Origin: Patagioenas fasciata
Lineage: Eukaryota > Chordata > Aves > Columbiformes > Columbidae
NCBI RefSeq assembly: GCF_037038585.1
Contig: NC_092560.1
Span: 59,265,049-59,329,048, forward strand
Length of the DNA stretch: 64,000 nt
Reading direction: 5' to 3'
In this document: positions 48,694 to 61,235 of the stretch, piece by piece
Position numbering within the stretch: position 1 is the stretch's first letter
Layout: each line of letters starts with the position of its first letter
Position numbers and translations under genes: made by a program
The notes under the pieces: model-generated
Databases searched by the model: none
Told to the model about the DNA's origin: nothing
The model's input: only the letters and a program-made list of their open reading frames with translations

Positions 48694-51600
48694 ATCTCCA
48701 ATGGAGAGAATAATTAATTTTCTTGTGTAGTCTTTCAGTCAAGGTTGAGGATGCTGAGCATCTTACAAGGTCATGCTCTGGAACAACTCCACTGCAAGTC
48801 AGTGGAATGATATTAGAACAAAACAGAACTGAAAAACAGAATCAGGCATGTAATACAACCTGGAGACTCAGAAAGTTCAAATTTTCTTTCCATAGTCTTA
48901 GATTGCTTACAGTACTGGTAATGCCATGAAAGCTTTCAGAATTTCAATTGTTAACAGTAAGCCATTTTAATACGGACATCACTTTTAAAAGGCTGTAAAA
49001 CTGGGTTAAAACAAATGCATGCTGCCCTACAATCTGGAGATTAGAAGATAATCAGCCAAGGAAACCTAGGAATACTTCGCATTTGGCTTCTGCATTGAGA
49101 ATTAATATTTTTTGCCAGATTTCCAACAATTTTATTGTATCTACTAAAACAATACACCACTAAGCCACCAAAATGATATTTTTGGAATGAAACGAACTTT
49201 CAGTAAAATTTGATAGTTCCAAAGTACTGTTTGTAATCACTTGAGAGAGAACTTTTTCCTCTTTTTTTTAATCTTCTTGGGAAGTGAGAGGAATGTGCAA
49301 ACCAGTATGGGCTAGTAAAGCATATGACACAAAGTTTGGCTCTACTGAAGTCATAATTGGATGAGACTATGATCCACCCACAGAAATAACACAAATCCTT
49401 TAGCAGGAGCCTTAAGAATAGTTAAGTAAAGCCAACATAGCAACAAACTTCCCCTGAAAACACACCTTATCTCAGGAAGTGAAAACTATTCACTGCCTAA
49501 ATTTCAATTAACTTTGTCACGCTTTTCAGAACCACAGCAGTTGCAAGCTTGATTCACGTTATGATGACAGATAATTGCTTTTACAGGTCTGGCTTGGTGG
49601 AACTGTGGAAAAACGCTTGCCAGACTATATTACATGAGTGAAAAACATTAAATAGACAGCTAACATGTCTCATCTCTTCCTCTACCTCTTCTCTCCTTTT
49701 TTTCCTTATCTTTTGTAACCTCTCATAGAGGTTTATGTGTGTGCATCTGTGTGTGTCTTTGTGTCTGTGTCAGTAAAAGCCCAAACATCAGATCACAAGT
49801 TCTTGTTTATATAAGCTTCAATTTACCCTTCAGGCAGAAACTTAGAGATTTCCAAACACACACATGCTTGCCACTATCCAAATTCAATTTGAAATGCTCT
49901 GCACAACATCTCCTTTAACTTAACTAACCTTGTATTGTTCAAATACTTCATAACGTGATTTCATTGCCAAACATCATTACTAACTTTGCCATCGTTAACA
50001 AAGCAAATTGAAACACAAATAAATGGAATTCCACAAAATGCCAAATCTTCTGAAAAAAAATTATTCGTTTCATTAAACACATAAATCTGATTTTACAAAT
50101 GCTTATTATGCAAAGTTATTATGTAAAAGCCAAAAGAAAATGTTGCTACCTGGTATGATCTAGACCCTGGAAGAGACCTTACAGGAATCTGTAGAACAGA
50201 CCATCATCTGCCAAGAGTCTTAGGACTATAATTTATTTACGTATAGAGCAAAACCGAAGGAAGGGAGACAGAAACCCCAGGAAATAAAGCAAGGTTTACT
50301 TAGGGAATTGCCAAAGAATGCTCCCCTCCCAGAGGGAGATGTCCCGAACCTAGCATGCTCTGAGGAATGTGAAGTCTTCAGATCATGACACGTTACAGTT
50401 TCTTTCCATGGATACACTGTGGAGGCAGCAGTTCTGCACTCTAGAAATAATTGAAATAGGAGAGATTCAGGAAAAGAGAATCAGTGTTTCTGCAGCTCAT
50501 GCTGCAAATAACATGGAAAGTAATACCGGTATTGACTGCACACGTTTTTCTCCCCTTTCAGACAAAACATGCTTTAGAAAGTGGCTGCACAAAACCCTTC
50601 TGAAAATCATGAAAATCTGAGTTTGTAGCAACTGTAGATCTGCTAGATTACATGCTGAATCATGAAGTGATATTCTGCATGGAGGTTCTTTTGCAGGATG
50701 TCCGTCTGCTTCTGCTTCTTCCTGATTCCCCTGCACCTCACAGGAAAGTGATGTGAGTCTCCAGCCTGCAATGTCCATTTTATGGAATGGTCATGCACAA
50801 ACTCTTAATAACAAATAGCTGACCCAATTTTTTTGCTAATTTTTCTCTAGTTAGCTAGCTGCTGCTGAGCAAATTTGTGGCAAACATTTACTCTGTCACA
50901 GTGTATGATGACAGAGTATTACTTTACAGTGTCCTCTACTAGAGATGATGTTGTTTATGTCTCGATGTAAGGTTGACAGGATGCCCTGGGGAGATTGTGA
51001 GATACAATAGGTAATAGTGCATGCAAGTGACGCTGCCACAAACAGCTGAAACGCTGCAAGTTCACTTCCTAATTTACCCAACAGTAACCTGCTCATCTAC
51101 CTATATGTTTTTAATGTGTATCAAAAATATGTTGTTCTATGCCACAGGATATCCATATATTGTCCCTTTCTGCCACAACATAAATCTATTGCAGGAATCG
51201 TTGCATAGCTTGAAAAATGTAAGCACAGTGTGTTCTCCAAGATTCATAGCAACATATGTCTGTGTATCTTGTTCAGAGCTGTGCCTGAAACACGTTAATC
51301 TGCATGTACAAGTAATGGCACGTTTTCGTCTAAGCACATTTTACTACTGGATTTATATGGGCATGAGGTAACACCTACTTTTTTTTTTTTTTCTTCAAAG
51401 AGCTAATCCACATGCATAATTGAAACAAGTCCTTATTCTGCTCACTATAAATATGTACCAGATGTATCTCTTATAAATGTTACATTTTGTAGCGTAGTGG
51501 GATTTGCTAGTACCCATGAGTTATGTCAACCTTGATCCAAAGGGAAATAAAAATAAAAAGCATTAGATTGTAGGATATGGTGTGTCCTAGAGATGGTCAC

Positions 51601-54600
51601 AGGCAAGTCTGTAAGTACAGTAAACAGCTACATTATCACCCTATTGATTTACTCTGTGTAACATGATGGTTTGATTGCTGTAAACAGGAATCATGCCACT
51701 AAAATAACAAACAAAATTGATTGTACTGAAGCACACACGTTGTAATTTCCACTCACTTTTAGGCTTGCTGTAATATATGCTCACAGATCACAGGGTTATA
51801 ATTAGCTGCTTTTCATGGTCTAACTAGAGAATAAAGAAGTGAAAATGCTGTGGATACACTGCATTGCATCCCTAAGAATTAACTTTAAGCATTGGACTGC
51901 TTGAAGTTTGAAGGCATTTTAAAATGACTGATCATGTGACAGTGCCTTGGCTTTAGCTAAGTAAACATTCTGGGACTTCCTTCAAAACCCTTCTGATCCA
52001 ATACAAGTCAACCCTTTTAAAAATGCAGACATACTACAGAAAAAAAAAATTGCTACTACTTTGGGGTCTCTGAAAATCTTAATTCTCTGAAAAAATGCAA
52101 ACATAGGATGTCAGATATGGACCCTTTTCTCACCAGGTCCAGGTGACCCAGTCGAAAGGCTTTATGCCCATGTTCACTAGCAGAAAACACTGTGTGTAGT
52201 CCAAGAGATACAAAACAAACTGCAGAAAAAACACAACACAGCTTCAAAGCTTTTGAGATGTTTATCCTCTCATTTGTGCATCTGCTAAAAAGTCTCTGTT
52301 TGCATTTAATATATTAAAAAAATACAGCAAAAAATAGAAAAGCAACTTGTGAACCAATTACTAACAAGTAAAAGTATAACAGATGCAAACAAAGAGCTAC
52401 AGTGTTTTTCACCATATGTTTCAAATCAATCTTATTCCTTCATCAGTTGGAAACAAAGCATAATGTTGTGGTTCTAACAGTAACTAACCTTGATCTATCA
52501 AACCATAGAAAAACTAGCTGTACTTTGGCAAAGCATTTGTTCTATTTATCATAAATGCTCAATAGGATAACTAAGATTCACTATTCATTTAGAATTATAT
52601 TATTTAATTATTCCCATTTCAGCTCCTTTTCTAATTGCCCTCTGGTGTTCAAATTCCCTATTGCTCATTTACAAGTTTCTGCTCTATTCAGTTGGCATTT
52701 TGTTTAACAACCTCCAGCCTGCAATTTCAGGTATACAGGTCTGGAGGCAAACAGGGTGGTGATGGGGAGCAGGACCTGGAGAAAGGGCTGTACAGGACTG
52801 CAGCTGCTTCCCCCTCCCACACCGCAGACGGCACAGAGCACCAGGGAGCCCCAGCACTGTGGCTACAGTCCCTGAAGTCCTCCTGAGAAATCTACCCACA
52901 CGTACAGGCACCTGCACAACGTGGCATTTTTACTATCTTTAAAACACGCCGTTCATCTTGTAGTTAATAGCAAAAAAGCTGCACATATTCCAGTCACAAT
53001 AAGACTATCTGGGAACCTCGACAGGCATTTTAAAATTACAGGCTCTTTCCTGGCTTTTCTCTTCCTCTCTCTTTCATTTCTTCACTTATCCATTTATTTG
53101 ACTTTTGCATCATAGAACCCAAATGATTCTCAAAGAACTCCACATCAGTGTGCAAGGGGCCTGACAATATATTAATAGTGAGGCACTAGAAAGAACCCCC
53201 CCAGTTTCAAGCTTCAGGTGGGAGGGGCAGCTGGATGATCTCTAGAGACCCCCTCCGACTGCTGTTTCTGTCATTCTCTCCTGCAGCTTCCTAATAAATG
53301 CATGGAGACATGTTAGTAAGAGCTGCAAGTGCAATTTTGTCACCTGTCTGCACTGTGTTCCACAGTGGCTAGTATCATGTAAAGGTGCTTTTGACGTGGA
53401 CGTCAGGGTCTCCGATACCACCTGCAAGCAATCAGCCGCAGTGCCAGGATATTACGTGCTGTGCTGACAAACATCTCACAGGCTTGCTGAAGTGGAGCTC
53501 CCTGTGCACACAGTGGTTTAGGCAGCGCTAGTAGGGGGATCTTCAATGTCACAGAATTTATGGGCACACTGTTACCAGGTCAGACTCTCTGCTCCCTCCT
53601 TTGCTTTCCTCCCAGTTGTCTGCATGGGGCTTTGCTCAGGCTGGTGCTTGAAGGGGGGAAATGTAATGCCTCTTGCTTTGATGAAGAACTGTACAAACTG
53701 AGCATCATTGGTCTGCCTGATTCCCAGCTCTCTGAACCACCACAGTTTGTGTTTGCCAGGCTTTCATGATCATTGGCTTGTGTTCATGAACTCAGTGAAC
53801 TTTGTACCTAAAACTAAGGTGAGAAAGCAGTGACTCTCAATGTAAATGCTGTGTTCAGATCCGAACCATGACTTTAGACCAGCTCAAATAGAGGACTTAA
53901 GCACTTTACTTGGGATCTAGAAGCTTACGTCCAAAACATGAGACTGAAAAACCCTGTTTACCCCTGGAGACACCTGAGGTTAATAGACAGTTGACTTTTT
54001 CTCAGTCTAAATTTTCCTCCAAATTTTTCAGTTTGTGTATCTATATTGACCTGTCTTGACATGGACAATCAAGCTTAGTTCCCTCTTCTTTATGAGATGA
54101 TTCAGAGTTAGACCTCCTTCCTTAGAGCGAAACGTCCAGGCACCAAACTATAAACTGATCTCAGCATGAGTACATTTCACCAGTGCTCCACTGCACTGAC
54201 AAGACTCCAAGTTTTATGGGGCCAAACACGATTCAGTAGTTTAGTGGCTGAGTGGCTCAGCTCAGTAGGAAAAGTTCTGAGTTTTGGTTTTTGCTCCCAA
54301 GACACTGTCTCCATTTTAGGTTAAACAGATAAAATACAGAAATGATCATGGAAACAGGCACCAGACCTGTGCTTTCTAGCTGTAAACATAACCACTAAAC
54401 TATACAGCCATACTCTGCCTTCTCTCAGTCAGTCTTTTGTATTTTTTGCACACCCAAAGGGCTGAGAAGAGTCCTTTTCTACCTCCTCCATCAGCCTGCT
54501 AGGATTAGGTAACCTCCTGGTGATCTCCATCTTCCAGAAAGTGGGAAAATAGGAATTAAAGTATTTTGAGATGAGGAAAGAATTGAGTCTGTTTCCCCTG

Positions 54601-56274
54601 AGTGCTCTCACTATTTTTGAACAGTACAGCACAAGTTCTGGCTACACTTTAAAAGAAACAAATGAGCCCTGCCTAGATCTTTAGAGACATATACCTTCCA
54701 GAGAGGGTCCTGGCTTTGCATATTAAGTGCATAAAAGCAATTTCTTGCAGCCCTGAGTAAAGGGCAAGATCTAAGACATGATATCCTTGGGATTTCTTTT
54801 TTTGGCTGGATCCTGGCGGCTGTATGCTGACTGACATAAGGTAGCTCCTGGCTTAGCTTGCTCTTAGGCTTTTGCTGTCATTCTAAGACGACTAGATTTG
54901 CACGGACAATTTATAGACAACTAATTTTGGGTTCTGTTTTTTGTGATGGGGTATAAGACATCTGGGAGGTTTTGAAAACTCAGGCTGGGTATTAAAATGC
55001 AACAAGCCTACAGTATGGAAGTACTAAAATGTCTCTCCAGCCTTTCCTGCCTCTATTCCACCATGTACCAGTGAAAGGGAGAATGTAGGCAAGAGAGCGG
55101 CTCCAGCACAAGTTCCTTGGTCTCTGCTCCATTATTTTTTCCTTGATTTTCATATTCACCTCCTTCCTCCCTTCCTCTCAGAGAGGGCAGCTGAGATAGT
55201 GTCATCAGAGGCAGCCCCCCTTTCTCATCTCCTCTCCTCATTCATGTTTACCCTTCCCATTGGTTAAAACACAATGGTTCCACAATGATGTCAGCCAGAG
55301 GAGGCGTGTCCAGGCCTCACTGTGCACTCACATTGGCTGGTGCAGATCCAGAGCCTTCGTTATATTAAGATACACATGGACATGCATCTGCTCTGTTTGC
55401 CCCTGCAGGCAACACTGATGCCCCCAGCCAGGTTCTGGTGGCCAAGAGCCACTCCTGAAAAGCCATTTGTTCCTGTCTAGCTGAGCAGTGAAGGGGTAGA
55501 CAGACAGATGGACTCCACGTCCTGTATGGAAACGAAAATGGTGAAAACATACACATGGTGAGATCAGATTATTATCTCCTTTTCTGTTTGGTTTTAAGCC
55601 AGTATTAGCCAAGTAAAGGTTCAGCAAGAGTGCCATACCTATCTAATTACTGATTATAAAATGTGGTCACTCAGAGCACTTTCTGGCTTTACTCATTGGT
55701 ATAATCTCTGAACGGAGGCCTAACGTCCTACTTTACAGAAAAACAAACCAGTAGCAGAAGCAAAGACCTAGTGCCTTGGTTTCTTTTCCTATGTAGACAA
55801 AAAGGGGTAGTGTTGCAATATTCCCACTTCTTGCTCAGTCTAAAAACTGTTCATAGTGGTGTTTTCCCCCACTGCTGTATGCAAAGACAGTGGGTCCCTC
55901 TCCAAGGAGAAAATATTGGAGCTTAACCTCATGCCTTTTTGCACACACTGTTCTTGTCCAATGGAGTTGTTACTTAATGCTCTTTTCTGATTCAGCAAGA
56001 TGTAAGCAAGTCTTCAATACTCAGAATGTTTTCTTCACAGCTTAGTTTTTTTCTGAAATAAAACCCCCAAATGTAATACCATGACTGAAGTTATTGGCTC
56101 TTACACTAGTTTTGACAGGTACCATTACAGACATCTCACAGGACTGTGGCACTACCTGTGGATGTCTGATCTACCTTGTCATTGATCAATAATTGCAGTC
56201 CTTGACACTGTTTTTAGGAACCAAGACAGACAACTCCATAGTCAAAAGAAAGACTGTATCTGGTCCAAGAGGTT
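48694..56274. other. Long noncoding stretch, no gene recognised
   Basis: About 7.6 kb without a recognisable exon, RNA gene or transposon. A degenerate GT tract lies at about 49731-49772, a T14-type run at about 51379-51392, and GC-richer patches at 52730-52900 and 53200-53660 carry frames of 60-83 codons with no domain. The longest frame (51021-51371, 116 codons) shows no features. Confidence 0.5.
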
Positions 56275-56339
56275 CATTTTTTTGTGTGGTTTTTTGTTTG
56301 CTTGTTTTTTTGTTTTGTTTTGTTTTCTTGTTTTGTTTT
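56275..56339. repeat. T-rich (GTTTT)n tract
   Basis: Runs of T separated by single G or C. It explains the Phe/Val-rich plus-strand frame and the Lys/Gln-rich minus-strand frame across 56186-56467. Confidence 0.9.
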
Positions 56340-58006
56340 CCACACAGAATGATCTTATGCATATTAAGGCTGCCCATCTTAATAGCACTTGAGTTTCTCT
56401 CTGAGGTTATTTTCAAATATGGGTTTGGAGTAAAATTATTTTTAATTATCACTTCACTGTAACACAATCAAAGCCATGCTGTATCTTTAACTGTTGAAAA
56501 TAATGCAAAGGGACGACTACAATTTATTTGTTGATTTTTGGACACAAAGGGCATTGAAGCCACAAAACCATACAGTGTCCTGAAGTGATGGATTTTGCAT
56601 TTGGATCTCTTTCAATACTGTCTAAAATTACATGCAGGCAGGCAATTTCCTACTGAATCGGAAGATACTAATTTGTATTGCTCATTCCCTGTATCCATGT
56701 GGGATATGCTGTACTCATGAAATATACTGCTGACACTGTACTGCCAGGAAGAAATAGTTGTTGAGTGGGGGAAAACCCACAAATATTTAATTAGAACATG
56801 TCTTTCATCACAGCAACATAGCCATGTATCAAAGCAATGTGATGTAAATGGTTTAAAGCAGAAATAGCAGTAGTCAACGCATGGTTACACTGCTGGGACA
56901 GTGGTGGGAATGAATCGTTAAAGTGTTGATCCCAAATAATCTTATAACCATGAGCAAGAGCAAAGCACAAGCAATGTGAGCCCAGATGGCTCCACTGCAG
57001 GTGAGAAGACATGGATTTCCTGAAAACATAAATATTTTTTGCTCACCAGGATTCCTCTAAGCAAAAAGGTCGTGATTTCTCTATCCCTTGACCAAGAATC
57101 ATATTACTCAAAGACACTTGTGTCCCAGTTCAGCAAATAGTAGATATATACTGGGATTATTAATACTGTTCTCATTGATGAACTCACTAATTTGAAAAAT
57201 TGGGGTTTAGAGTTAAAAAAAAAAAAAAAGCCTATGATCATTTACTGTATTTTGGCAATATAAAAAGGATAAAAATCTACATGAAAAGTCCTTGGTTTAT
57301 ACCACTGCAAAAGTGGAAAACAGATATATGGTGCTTCTTTATTAAGAAAACTAATGTGTTCTTAACAAAAATATTATGACTACTACAATACAAAATCTTG
57401 GTGCAGACAAGGCAGCTTATAGTTTTCACACACTTGGTAGGTTGTACAAACAGCAGGAAAATCCGGAGCTATGGATAAACCACCTCTTGATAGAAACAGA
57501 AGCTGGGTTGTCTTCAGCAGGATTTTACCCTATGTTTGTTCTTCAATTCTTGGCAGATGTACAGGGCTGCTTGTGATAACTACCCAGGTTCCTGCTTTTC
57601 AGGAAATTCACTCCTTAACTGCAGCAGGAGCAAGTTAGTTTGTCCTTACCAGATAGTACGGTGTGCGAGGAACAAGTATGGAGCCAACACATGGCTCTGT
57701 GGTGACAGGTTCATGTGACAAAGTCCTTGTGTAGGTGAGCTGAGGGAACTCACCTCCTTCTTAATGATCCCAAAACAACTGCATAAAAGTGCAACAGGTC
57801 TATCCATCTTCTAGGGTGATCTCCCTGTTTACACCACAAATCACTCTTTTAACTGAAGTTCATGCTTATTAAGAGATCAGACACCATTTCTTACAAATAA
57901 TAGCTCATTAAATCAGTGCCTGCTATACTGTTTATATTCCTTTTAACTGTTTAAACTGTAATGTTTAAGAAACTTTCCTTATCCAGTGAAATCCTCTTAT
58001 TTGAGG
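56340..58006. other. Noncoding stretch, nothing recognised
   Basis: AT-rich with an A15 run at about 57217-57231. No frame or repeat family is recognised until the CR1 copy begins. Confidence 0.6.
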
Positions 58007-58470
58007 AATCACAGAATGTTAGGGATTGGAAGGGACCTCAAAAGATCATCTAGTCCAATCCCCCTGCCAGAGCAGGAACACCTAGATGAGGTTACACAGG
58101 AATGTTTCCAGGTGGGTTTTGAATGTCTCCAAAGTAGGAGATTCCACAACGCCCCTGGGCAGCCTGTTCCTGTGCTCTGTTACCCTTACTGAGAAGAAGT
58201 TTCTTAAATTTAAGTGGAACCTCTTGTGTTCCAGTTTGAACCCATTATCCCTTGTCCAACCATTGGTTGTCACTGAGAAGACCCTGGCTCCATACTCGTG
58301 ACACTCACCCTTTGTATATTTGTAAACATTAATAAGGTCACTCCTCAGTCTCCTCTGAACTAAAGAGACCCAGAAGAAAAAGAAGAGCTCCTTTACAGCT
58401 GCTGAGGTGAGGAGAGGGTGCCAGCTCCAGCAGAGGTCTTCAGTGAAAACTCCCAATGTTCTCTCACTTA
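58007..58470 (-). mobile_element. CR1 LINE 3' end, 5'-truncated, coding frame open
   Basis: The plus strand begins with the reverse complement of the CR1 tail (GAATCACAGAATGTTAGGGA, then GATCATCTAGTCCAATCCCC). On the minus strand a 124-codon frame (58456-58082) carries the C-terminal end of CR1 open reading frame 2. Recognisable blocks are [13 protein letters not shown] and, further on, [10 protein letters not shown], with the natural stop near 58082. The match is firm up to about 58400; beyond that it fades, so the 5' truncation point is approximate. It lacks all catalytic parts and cannot move. Confidence 0.9.
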
Positions 58471-61095
58471 CAGAAATTTGGGTATTCTCGATGGTAAGAA
58501 TAAGTATTTGCAGATATTACTCAAACACTGCAAGTACTGCTAATAAAGTTAAGTATGTCCAAACCTCTTCAGAAACCCTGTACCTTTTAGTTCAAATTGG
58601 GTTGTTATTGGAGAAAGCTATGCTTTAGATTAATGTCTAAATTCTGAACTGAATCAGATGGTGTTGTCAGTATAATACATTAGTCAGATGCAAAAGCAAG
58701 ATGGATATCGATGATGTGACTCAGAAACAGCCCCAGACTGTGACTGTTCCTATATTTCTGAATATAGTATGGCATTGCAATATTTTTAATAATTTGGTTC
58801 TTTCACTTCCAGAACCCAAAACCCTGGAGTAGTAACACTTGTCTACTGCAGAGAGGTGTTGCGAGGTTTTATAAATGTTTTGTACTGAGAAAATGCACAC
58901 GCTATAAAATGTAGGAAGGCAGACTGTCAAACCAGACAAGATCAAATTAAACAACCAGTTCTCTATTCAAGCATTCAGCTACATCAGCAGCTACTGGAAA
59001 CTAGTCTGCACCTGTAGTTCTTGGTGAAAAGTGAGGGACTTCCAAAGATGAGACTGTTGAGTTGGGTGCTCATATATCAAATTACATTTTTAAAATTCAC
59101 AGAGACTTGAAAATGCAGAGCTTATATTATCCTTTTTTATATAGTTTTGTGTTCCCATGCATATATATTTAGATACGTATGTGACACATGATTTGTTCAT
59201 TCTGCTCCTCCATGTCTGTGTTTCAGAATTTCTCTTGCTTCCGGGAATAATTTGCAGGTGGCTGCAGCCTCCTTCAGAGCACACAGTAAGATTAATAGAA
59301 GCTGACTAGGTGTTCTTTAGTTTGAAGCTGGACTGTTTTAAAGGTCCTGAAGCTCAGTGTCCTTCTGCCCTTTCATGCTGCCATTACTCTTACAGGTTCC
59401 CTTCTTGAGCCTGTTCTAGGATCCCTTCCTGGTTTCAGTTTGTTCTAACAAGATTTTTTTATACACAAGTTTACTTTAGTGCAGATGGTATTTGTCCACA
59501 GCCAGAAACACATCCCGAGAAGTACCATAGCTCAATAAATAAGTTCAAAAAGGATCTTAGTGAAAATAAACAGTCAAATGAAATACTGCTTGGATCAAAA
59601 CAGAGATTAGCAAGTATCAACTGCTATGAGCACCATAACTAGCCCCTTTTCACCTCCCTCTCCTTAGTTTTAACAATTTGGTCTAGTACACAATTATAAG
59701 AAATAGAAAATTGATTTCATGACTATATATATACGATTTAATGAGACTTTGTAACTCGATCTGCCAGCACCTGTGCTGCATTAAAAACAGGATATTGTGC
59801 GTCTCTCTAAACTGTACCAGTTAAACTATTCATTCAGGGCGTCATGTACTTTGCTTTGCAGGAGTGTGGTAACACATGCCTGTTACCAAGGACAGTGGAG
59901 AGTCTCTGGAGAAATCCTGGCCATGGCTTTTTCCACATAGGTGGAAATTCTTATTTGTGTGCGTATCATTGATTTTGTTTAATTTGCTTTCATTTTTGCA
60001 TGTAAAGAAAAAAAGCAATGCAGGCATGCTGTTGATACTTCATGAGCATAATTCCTATGAATAATGGTAGGATGCAAAAAACAACTGTTTTCATTGTAGT
60101 TGTTTTTAATGTTAACAAACAGCTCATCACACATTTTCTTCCTATGAATGTCCCATTTACCTGTTTGTCTTAGCTTAGTGAGCTTTTAAAGTAGGCATTC
60201 ATGCCTTAGCACCAAAGGCTTTTTATCAAGATTTGGCTGCTGTATTTCATATATTTGATAGAAATAAAGTTAAGGTACAACTGTAATGAACAACATGATA
60301 TCATCCCAAAAGTGAGGGATTGATGCTAACATGTACTGCCACCAAATGGTCAATTAAATGAAAGCATCAGTTTCTCCTATGCCCTGGCCAAAATGATCAG
60401 TATTCACAGAAATTACTTATGTGGCCTGTTAGAAAAACATGTTTTTATTAATAAAATAATAAATTTGATACAGTAATTAGTATTTCATGAATAGAAAATA
60501 GGAAATTAGGTGTTTCAGATCCAAAGGGGAATTATGATCAGATTAAATAAAAATGCCTCACCTTTTGAAACCACTTTCCTCTGTTCTTTCAGTTCTGTTT
60601 TCTATTACACTGTGCCCTCACCAAGAGCTGAACATCTCCTGTCTGAGCTGTGATTCCCCCTTCATTGCTGTGCGTGGCAGACTTCTCTTCCTTTTTAATG
60701 CTTTTTTACAGCTTTGTTCCCCAAGCCGATCAACATTGCCTTCCCATGGATTTCCTGTCCCTTCACTAGGGCAAAAAAGAAAAAAACCAAACAAACAAAC
60801 TAATCAAGCTAGAGCCTCTATCTATAGCCTCCATCTTAGTCTGCATGGCTTTTTCTGCTAAATGCATCTTATAAAGTTCTGCTTAAGGACTTGCTCCTTG
60901 CACAAGCCTGCAAGACGCTAATGGCTAATGGCTGGTGGTGGAGACACACCGGGCCACTGACTGATGCTCCCCTATGTCATAGAAGTCCCAGTGCCTGATC
61001 TAGCACCATTTTTGAAGTGAGCAGTGCCAGGCTACAGCAACCAGCCACCCTGATGCCCATCTCACCTTGTTTATGATCCTACATCTTCTTCCAAA
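58471..61095. other. Noncoding stretch, nothing recognised
   Basis: AT-rich, with frames up to 102 codons (60553-60861) that show no domain or splice context. No repeat family is recognised. Confidence 0.55.
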
Positions 61096-61235
61096 ATTAA
61101 ATTTTAAGTTCTGTAGAGAAAAGTCTGTATCTTCTAATATGCTTATATGGTGTTAAGCACAGCAGGACCCCGACTGGGACATCTGGGTACTATTACAAAA
61201 CAAAAAATGAATCATACCAATAATAACTAAGACTT
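61096..61235 (+). repeat. Probable ancient LINE/SINE 3' tail (L2/CR1-like)
   Basis: TTAAATTTTAAGTTCTGTAG, AAAAGTCTGTATCTTC, ATATGGTGTTAAGCACAGCA, GGACCCCGACTGGGACATCT and GGGTACTATTACAAAACAAA followed by AATAATAACTAA match in order an amniote repeat tail of the form 'attgtaagctctttggggcagggact...acagcgcctagcacaatggggccccgac...ggggcctctaggcactacngtaatacaaataataa'. Five colinear blocks make it credible; family name is uncertain. Confidence 0.55.

Noticed and set aside
48371..48742. 119- and 97-codon frames on opposite strands
   Set aside because: Their length and odd composition come from the GT-rich tract.
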